The position numbers were made by a program, and so were the translations under genes. The notes under the pieces are model-generated. The model was not told the origin of the DNA, made no database searches, and saw only the letters and a list, made by a program, of their open reading frames with translations. Shown piece after piece: positions 57,874 through 64,000 of a stretch of 64,000 nucleotides of DNA (position 1 is the first letter of the stretch; the number at the start of each line of letters is the position of its first letter). This DNA is from Cryobacterium sp. GTDB lineage: Bacteria > Actinomycetota > Actinomycetes > Actinomycetales > Microbacteriaceae. The stretch is taken from NCBI RefSeq assembly GCF_025463825.1, contig NZ_JAODBG010000055.1, forward strand, positions 1-64,000, given 5' to 3'.

Positions 57874-60800
57874 TTATCGGAAGTCGCGGGATGGCGTGGA
57901 AGCCGCCACGGTGAGCGGTTCGAACCGGTCGGCGATGAGATTCACGACGCCTTCCGGGGAGCGCTCGAGGATGCCGCGGATCATCAGCGCGGGAGATTCG
58001 CGGGCGATCCGGCGGAAGTGGGTCCACACGCCGACGCTGACCACCACGTTGACGTTTCCCGTTTCATCTTCCAGGTTGATGAAGGTGACGCCGTTGGCGG
58101 TGGCCGGGCGCTGCCGGTGGGTGACCACGCCGCCGACCTCGATGCGGCGGCCGCTTTCGCTCGCTGCCAGCTGGTTCGCGGCCAGGGCGCCGCGCGCCCG
58201 GAGCGCGGCCCTGGCGTGCCGGATGGGATGGTCGTCGGTGGACACCCCGGTGGACCACAGATCATAGGCGACCTGTTCCACGGGGGTCATCAGCGCCAGT
58301 AGCGGGGGTTGCACGGTCTCCAGCGACCCGCGCAGGTGCAGGTCGGTGTCCGCGGCGGCCTCTCCGGCGGTCCACAGCGCCTCGCGGCGCGCCATCCCCA
58401 GGCTCTCGAAGGCGCCCGCGGTGGCCAGGGACTCGAGCTGTTCGGTGTTCAGCCCGGCGCGCCGAGCGAGGTCGTTCATCGACCGGTACGGACCGAACTC
58501 CTCCCGTTCCGACACGATCCGCTCCGCCACCCGGGCGCCGATCGCGCGCACATCCGCCAGGCCGAGTCGCACGGCCAGGCCGGCATCCCTGCGGTGGCCC
58601 GAGTCATCGACGGGCAGCCTCCGGTCATAGTCGGGGACGACCGGCTGGTCGTGGTCGAGGCAGCCGGTCCGTCCGGTCGGCCCGGCGGCGGCGTCTTCGA
58701 TGGCTTCGAGAACCGCGTGCGCGCCGGACCGCTGCACGCAGGGGCGGAGCACGCGCACACCGTGCCGGCGAGCGTCGGCGACCAGCGATTGCGGGGAGTA
58801 GAAGCCCATCGGCTGGGCCCGCAGGAGGGCGGCGAGGAAGGCGCCAGGGTAGTGCAGCTTCAACCAGGCGCTGGCGTAGACCAGCAGGGCGAAACTGATC
58901 GAGTGGCTCTCGGCGAACCCGAAGTTGGCGAACGCCTCGATCTTCTCGTAGATCTCGTCGGCGAGGTTCCCGGTGATGCCGTTGTCGGCCATGCCCTCGT
59001 AGAGGGTGGCGCGCAGGCTGGAAATCTTCTCGACACCGCGTTTGGAACCCATGGCGCGCCGGAGCAGGTCGGCATCCTCGCCGGTGCAGCCGCCGACGGC
59101 CATTGCCATCTGCATGAGCTGCTCCTGGAAGAGCGGGATGCCGAGCGTGCGTTCGAGGACCGGTTCGAGTTTCGGATGGAGGTAGGTCACCGGTTCCTGG
59201 CCGAGCTTGCGGCGGATGTACGGGTGCACGGCGCCGCCCTGGATGGGGCCGGGCCGAATGAGGGCGATTTCCACCACAAGGTCGTAGAAGCGGCGTGGCT
59301 GCAGGCGCGGCAGGGTGCCCATCTGCGCTCGGCTCTCCACCTGGAACACGCCGATGGAGTCGGCCCGGCAGAGCATGTCGTAGACCCCGGCCTCCTCCCG
59401 GGGAATGCTGCCCAGGCTCCAGGATTCGCCGAGCGAGCCGTCGACCAGGTCGAAGGTGTACTGCAGGGCTGCGAGCATGCCCAGGCCGAGCAGGTCGAAC
59501 TTCACCAGGCCCATCCAGGCGCAGTCGTCCTTGTCCCATTGCAGCACGGTGCGGTTTTCCTTACGGGCGTGCTCGATCGGGCAGACCTCCCCGACGGGCC
59601 GGTCGGTGAGCACCATGCCGCCCGAGTGGATGCCTAGATGGCGCGGGAACCCGAGCACCCGGCCGGCGAGGTCGGCGACGCCGTCGGGAATGTCATGGTC
59701 GGGGCTGGACACGGCCGAGCCCCAGCGTTCCACCTGCTTCGACCAGGCATCCTGTTGGCCCGTGCTGTATCCGAGAGCCTTGGCCATATCACGCACGGCG
59801 ACCTTGGGCCGGTAGGTGATCACGTTGGCGACCTGGGCGGCGTTCTGGCGACCGTAGCGTTCGTAGACGTACTGGATCACTTCCTCCCGCCGGTCGGAGT
59901 CGAAGTCCACGTCGATGTCGGGCTCCTCCTCGCGGAGGCTCGAGAGGAACCGCTCGAACGGCAGCCGGTAGAAGATGGAGTCGACCGCGGTGATGCCGAT
60001 CACGAAGCAGACCGCCGAGTTGGCCGCAGATCCCCGGCCCTGGCAGAGAATCCCGTTGCGCCGGGCGAACTGGACGATGTCGTGCACGATCAGGAAGTAG
60101 CCGGGGAAGTCCTTGGCTTCGATTACCGCGAGTTCCTTCTCCAGCCGGTCCCGGACGTTCGCGTTGTAGCCCGGGTAGGCCCGCTCGGCGCCGGCCCAGA
60201 CCAGGTGGCGTAGCCAGCTCATGGGTGTGTGCCCCTCCGGCACATGTTGCCGGGGGAGCCGGGGCCTGGCACGGCGCAGCGAGAAGGCGAGTTCGTCGGC
60301 GAGCGGCACGGTGCGTTCAACCGCCCCCGGGTACCGACGGAAGCGGGCTGCCATCTCAGCGCCGCTGCGCAGGTGCTGAGTCGCCGCCCCTGGCAACCAG
60401 CCGTCCATGTCGTCCAGGCTGCGCTGGGCGCGCACCGCTGCCAGGGCGGAGTACACCTCGAAGTCGTCCGGCCGGGCGTAGTGAACGTTGTTGGTGGCGA
60501 TCACGGGCAGTCCGGCCTGGTCCGCCAGGGCGGCCAGGGTGTCGTTGGTCATGGTGTCCTGGGGGCGGCCGTGGTCGAAGAGTTCCACCTGGACGGCGCC
60601 CCGGCCGAACACCGAGACCAGCCGGTCCAGTTCGCGGGCCGCGGCCGTCTCCCCGTCCCTGCGCAACGCCTGGCGCACCGCACCGGATCCCGACCCCGTG
60701 AGGATGACCCACTGCCCGCCGGCGAGTTCGGCCAGCTCGTCGATGTCATACACCGGCCGGCCCTTCTCGCCCCCGGCGAGCTGTCCACGGGTGAGGGCCG

Positions 60801-61275
60801 TGGCAAGGCGGTGGTAGCCCTCCTGCCCCCTGGCGAGCACGACCAGGTGGGTGCCTTCGGGTTCCGCGACCCCGTTCTGCGGGCGGTCCAGGCCGAGCGA
60901 GAGCTCGGCTCCGAAGACCGTGCGCAGCTCCGGATAGCTCTCCGCGGTCTCGGCGAGGCGGACGGCCCCGTACAGGCCGTCGTGGTCCGTCAGTGCCAGA
61001 GCGTGCAAGCCGAGCTCGCCGGCCTCCTCGAGCAGGCGTTCGGGCGAGCTGCCGCCGTCGAGGAAGCTGAAATTGGAGTGGGAGTGCAACTCGGCATAGC
61101 CGACGACCGCTGTCTGGTGCCGGTAGGGCGGTGCCGGCGGGGCATACGGTTGCCGATGCCGGGACCAGGCCGGACTGTCACCGCCGTCGGCCTCCGGAGG
61201 CGGCCCGCCGGGACGCCGGTCGGAGAGCTTCCGCTCCAGCTCCGACCAGGGAATGGGCGGGTTATCGAATCCCAT
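57874..61275 (-). CDS. dnaE2: Error-prone DNA polymerase DnaE2
   Basis: PHP domain YAELHSHSNFSFLDGGSSPERLLEEA; C-family core CQGRGSAANSAVCFVIGIT, DIDVDFDSDRREEVIQYVYERYG; OB domain. Confidence 0.95.
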   Translation of the reverse strand: MGFDNPPIPWSELERKLSDRRPGGPPPEADGGDSPAWSRHRQPYAPPAPPYRHQTAVVGYAELHSHSNFSFLDGGSSPERLLEEAGELGLHALALTDHDGLYGAVRLAETAESYPELRTVFGAELSLGLDRPQNGVAEPEGTHLVVLARGQEGYHRLATALTRGQLAGGEKGRPVYDIDELAELAGGQWVILTGSGSGAVRQALRRDGETAAARELDRLVSVFGRGAVQVELFDHGRPQDTMTNDTLAALADQAGLPVIATNNVHYARPDDFEVYSALAAVRAQRSLDDMDGWLPGAATQHLRSGAEMAARFRRYPGAVERTVPLADELAFSLRRARPRLPRQHVPEGHTPMSWLRHLVWAGAERAYPGYNANVRDRLEKELAVIEAKDFPGYFLIVHDIVQFARRNGILCQGRGSAANSAVCFVIGITAVDSIFYRLPFERFLSSLREEEPDIDVDFDSDRREEVIQYVYERYGRQNAAQVANVITYRPKVAVRDMAKALGYSTGQQDAWSKQVERWGSAVSSPDHDIPDGVADLAGRVLGFPRHLGIHSGGMVLTDRPVGEVCPIEHARKENRTVLQWDKDDCAWMGLVKFDLLGLGMLAALQYTFDLVDGSLGESWSLGSIPREEAGVYDMLCRADSIGVFQVESRAQMGTLPRLQPRRFYDLVVEIALIRPGPIQGGAVHPYIRRKLGQEPVTYLHPKLEPVLERTLGIPLFQEQLMQMAMAVGGCTGEDADLLRRAMGSKRGVEKISSLRATLYEGMADNGITGNLADEIYEKIEAFANFGFAESHSISFALLVYASAWLKLHYPGAFLAALLRAQPMGFYSPQSLVADARRHGVRVLRPCVQRSGAHAVLEAIEDAAAGPTGRTGCLDHDQPVVPDYDRRLPVDDSGHRRDAGLAVRLGLADVRAIGARVAERIVSEREEFGPYRSMNDLARRAGLNTEQLESLATAGAFESLGMARREALWTAGEAAADTDLHLRGSLETVQPPLLALMTPVEQVAYDLWSTGVSTDDHPIRHARAALRARGALAANQLAASESGRRIEVGGVVTHRQRPATANGVTFINLEDETGNVNVVVSVGVWTHFRRIARESPALMIRGILERSPEGVVNLIADRFEPLTVAASTPSRDFR

Positions 61276-61301
61276 GAGGTCGCTGCTCCCTGTCGGCCTG
61301 G

Positions 61302-62879
61302 TCAGTCATAGCGGGCCTCCGCCCGCCAGCCCTGGTCGTCCAGAGCCAGCAGCCAGGCGTCCCCGGTGTCTTCCACGATCTGCACGCGATGCACGGTCCG
61401 CGCCGTTGCCGGGTCCCACCAGCGCTCCTGAACGGGCCACGGACCGGCCCAGGCCACCACCGTGTGTCGACCCGTCCCGTCCGTTCCCACGTCGAGCGGG
61501 TGCGGTTCGAAAACGACGGGCACTCCGTCCAGGCCACCACGGTCGTCCGTGGAAACCGGCCGGTCATTCGCGGCCAGAAGAGTCACGGGTCGGTGCTCCC
61601 GGTACACGGTCGAGGGCGTCTGGCCGCCCAGGCTGCCGGACCACGGGCGGGCCGGGCCGCGGGAATCGGCCCCTGGAGCGGTATCGTCGCCCCAGGGCAC
61701 CCAGCGTTGCCGGTCGGCGAGCAGCCGCCCGCCGCCGACGCCCGCTGTCACGACCCCGGCGTGGCCGACCAGGCCCTGCACCCGGGTGAGCGCGTGGTGG
61801 ATACGCTCGTCCGGGCCGGTACCCCAGAGGCCGTCCTCGTGGTTCGCGACCGCGTCCACGCGCTCGGGGGACAGCACGACGCGGACGATTCCCGCGGCCA
61901 GGCCGGACCCCGCCCGGCCGTCACCCTGCAACTGCCAGCGCACCCGGTCGATGAGGTCGGTGGCCGTGAACCAGCGGGGATGCCGCCAAGTGCGGTCGGT
62001 GAGCGAGCCGTCCTCGGTGGTCACCAGGATGCTGACGGCCGTGCAGACCAGGGTCTGCTCCCGCAGCGCCTGCACGAAGTCGTCCGCCGTGCTGCGCAGT
62101 GCGAAGGCGAGCTGGTCGATGCGGTCGAGGGCGGGTTCGAAGTCCTGGCCGCGGTCGAAGACCGGGGTGGGGGTGCGGGGCACCACCTCTTCCCGCTCGT
62201 GCCCGGCGGCCCTGCCGTGGGCCCGGGCCGCCGCCGCGCCGAAGCGGCGGTGCACGTCCTGCGCGGGAAGGGCGGCGAACTGCCCCAGGGTGTGCACGCC
62301 CAGCCGGGCCAGCAGGATGCCCAGGGGGACGTCCACCACCTCGCCTACCGGCAGCGGGGCGAGGAACACCGCCGACTCGCCCGGCGGGATGATGCGCACC
62401 GGCACCCCACCGCGCCGCGCGGCCTGCTCGGCGGCGAACGGCCCGTCGGCGATGCCGACCCGGGCCCCGGCCAGCCCGGTTGTGTGCAGATATGCCAACA
62501 GCGCCAGCGCCGCGGCCTCCTCGCCCCCGTAGTAGCGCACCGGTCCGCGGGCGCGGATGGCGCACGTTCCCGGGCGGACCACGGCCACCCCCGGGGTGAG
62601 CGCCTCGATGCCGTCGAGAACCGGCTCGAAGGCTCGTCGGTCAAGGACCGGGTCGTAGGGCAGCACGAGCAGGCCGGTGCAGCGGAACTGGGCCTCCCGC
62701 ACAGTCAGGCCGCGGCGGACGCCGTCCACCCGTGCCGCGGGCGAACAGGCGAACACCAGTCCGCGATCGATCAGGGCCAGCGGGGTGTCCGGCGGCAGGT
62801 CGGCGGCTGACCTGGCGGCCAGCACCGGCCAGTCCGGGCACCACAGCACGATGGTGCGTTCGCGGTTCATGGTGGTCAT
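61302..62879 (-). CDS. imuB: ImuB-like Y-family polymerase homologue
   Basis: RTIVLWCPDWPVLAARSAADLPPDTPLALI; lies between imuA'-like gene and dnaE2. Confidence 0.9.
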   Translation of the reverse strand: MTTMNRERTIVLWCPDWPVLAARSAADLPPDTPLALIDRGLVFACSPAARVDGVRRGLTVREAQFRCTGLLVLPYDPVLDRRAFEPVLDGIEALTPGVAVVRPGTCAIRARGPVRYYGGEEAAALALLAYLHTTGLAGARVGIADGPFAAEQAARRGGVPVRIIPPGESAVFLAPLPVGEVVDVPLGILLARLGVHTLGQFAALPAQDVHRRFGAAAARAHGRAAGHEREEVVPRTPTPVFDRGQDFEPALDRIDQLAFALRSTADDFVQALREQTLVCTAVSILVTTEDGSLTDRTWRHPRWFTATDLIDRVRWQLQGDGRAGSGLAAGIVRVVLSPERVDAVANHEDGLWGTGPDERIHHALTRVQGLVGHAGVVTAGVGGGRLLADRQRWVPWGDDTAPGADSRGPARPWSGSLGGQTPSTVYREHRPVTLLAANDRPVSTDDRGGLDGVPVVFEPHPLDVGTDGTGRHTVVAWAGPWPVQERWWDPATARTVHRVQIVEDTGDAWLLALDDQGWRAEARYD

Positions 62880-63667
62880 CCCGCCACCGGGTGCCGCCGC
62901 GCGGCCGGTACCGCCCTGGCCGGGTCGCGGCGGGAGACCGGGAGGCCGTCCACGCTCCCGGCCTCACCGGCGGCTCGGTCGGGAAGGTGCAACCGCTCGG
63001 TGCGCCGGGGCCCGTTGCGATCGATGACCGCGACGGTGAGGTCCCGGCCGGAGAGGTAGCCGTGCCCGGTGCCCAGGCCCTCCCAACGGCTGCCGGTCAC
63101 CCGCAGGGCCGCCTCGCTCTGCGCCCAGGTACCCGCGACGAGGAGGGTGCAGCCGGTCTGGCGCAGGCGAGCGCCGAGCCGGGCCACCTCGGCGGCGCCC
63201 ACGGAACGCTGTGGACGAACCACCACGAGCGGCAGCACATCCACCAGCGCCGCCGTCACGGCCAGCCACTGATCGCCGGGGGAGGGAACGAGCACCAGCC
63301 GCTCCAGGTCGATGCCGAAACCGAGCGCCGCCTCGACGCCGAAATCGGGCAGGCCCACGATCGCACCCCAGCCGCCGTCCGTGGTGGCCGCTCCGAGAAT
63401 CGCCATGATGAGCGAGGTGGAATTCTCGACGGTGTACACCACACCGCTGCGCAGCATTCCGTTCGGGAGCAGCCCGGCCAGGCCACCGGGGAGCGCGCGC
63501 CCGTTCGGCTCCCAGCGGGCCCGCTGCATGCCGTTCATCCGTTCCCGCAGCTCCGTCACGCGCTCCGCCGCCGTTCCCGGGGCCGCGCGGCCGGGCGTGC
63601 CGTCGAGGGTCGACGACACGGGTGCAACGGAAGTCAGGGGGAGAGCCACCCTCCAATTTTCGAACAC
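62876..63667 (-). CDS. ImuA'-like protein (start uncertain, probably downstream of 63667)
   Basis: ALPGGLAGLLPNGMLRSGVVYTVENSTSLIMAIL RecA-like region without a Walker A; 4-bp overlap with imuB. Confidence 0.8.
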   Translation of the reverse strand: MFENWRVALPLTSVAPVSSTLDGTPGRAAPGTAAERVTELRERMNGMQRARWEPNGRALPGGLAGLLPNGMLRSGVVYTVENSTSLIMAILGAATTDGGWGAIVGLPDFGVEAALGFGIDLERLVLVPSPGDQWLAVTAALVDVLPLVVVRPQRSVGAAEVARLGARLRQTGCTLLVAGTWAQSEAALRVTGSRWEGLGTGHGYLSGRDLTVAVIDRNGPRRTERLHLPDRAAGEAGSVDGLPVSRRDPARAVPAARRHPVAG

Positions 63668-63675
63668 AGATTCGA
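63660..63675. promoter_or_regulatory. LexA (SOS) box candidate
   Basis: TCGAACACAGATTCGA, one mismatch to TCGAAC-N4-GTTCGA. Confidence 0.75.
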
Positions 63676-63733
63676 ATTAGTCAACCGGTGTGGATAACCC
63701 GGTCCGACCGGGCCGGCACGGTAGCCTGAGCCT

Positions 63734-64000
63734 ATGTGTGGGCGATTCATCATGACCGATTCGGCGCCTGACCTCGCCGCCATGTTCGACATCGAGCACG
63801 AGGCCGGCGCACTGCCGGAGCCGTCCTGGAACGTCAAACCGACGGAGCAGATCCCCATCGTGCTCGAATCGGGTAAGTCCGACCCGGTCGTCCGCCGGCT
63901 GGAATCGGCGCGCTGGTCGCTGGTACCCACGTTCTCGCCGGAGTTGTCGGCCGCCTTCGCCACGTTCAACGCCCGCGCGGAGACCGTCTCGGAGAAGCCG
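63734..64000 (+). CDS. SRAP/HMCES-like SOS response-associated peptidase (3' truncated; absent from ORF track)
   Basis: ATGTGTGGGCGATTC = MCGRF with catalytic Cys2; continues ...WNVKPTEQIPIV...RRLESARWSLVPTF...FATFNARAETVSEKP. Confidence 0.93.
   Translation, partial: MCGRFIMTDSAPDLAAMFDIEHEAGALPEPSWNVKPTEQIPIVLESGKSDPVVRRLESARWSLVPTFSPELSAAFATFNARAETVSEKP

Noticed and set aside
61389-62810. 473-aa plus-strand ORF opposite imuB
   Set aside because: Antisense shadow with biased composition; imuB on the opposite strand has clear family features.

Overview
The window is a GC-rich actinobacterial chromosome segment. Gene content and order suggest Microbacteriaceae, possibly Cryobacterium-like (inference). 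It is mostly housekeeping DNA: rpsA (5' truncated), coaE, uvrB/uvrA/uvrC, rapZ-whiA, sod, gap-pgk-tpiA-secG, rbpA, a pentose-phosphate operon (tkt-tal-pgi-zwf-opcA-pgl), ctaB/ctaA, a SUF Fe-S cluster, TetR, ABC-F, SURF1, fabG, serB, glgC/glgA, rpmE2, treS, GT4, Sir2, SpoU, a D,D-carboxypeptidase, an SF2 helicase, AsnC/LacI regulators, araBDA, a cold-shock gene, and an imuA'-imuB-dnaE2 mutasome operon followed by a DUF3097-type gene. A SRAP/HMCES-like gene missing from the ORF track runs off the right edge. I saw no CRISPR array, prophage, IS element, rRNA or tRNA. The observations most worth a second look are: (i) the mutasome operon with a LexA-like box shared with a divergent SRAP gene, and a co-oriented DUF3097 protein carrying TOPRIM-like motifs; (ii) two tandem arrays with exactly 16-bp period, each placed at gene stop codons; (iii) a recurrent TANNNT-6nt-start-codon arrangement implying many leaderless mRNAs; (iv) several operator-like or repetitive palindromes. 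I did not find a clear-cut new multi-gene system. The DUF3097/mutasome link is the closest candidate.
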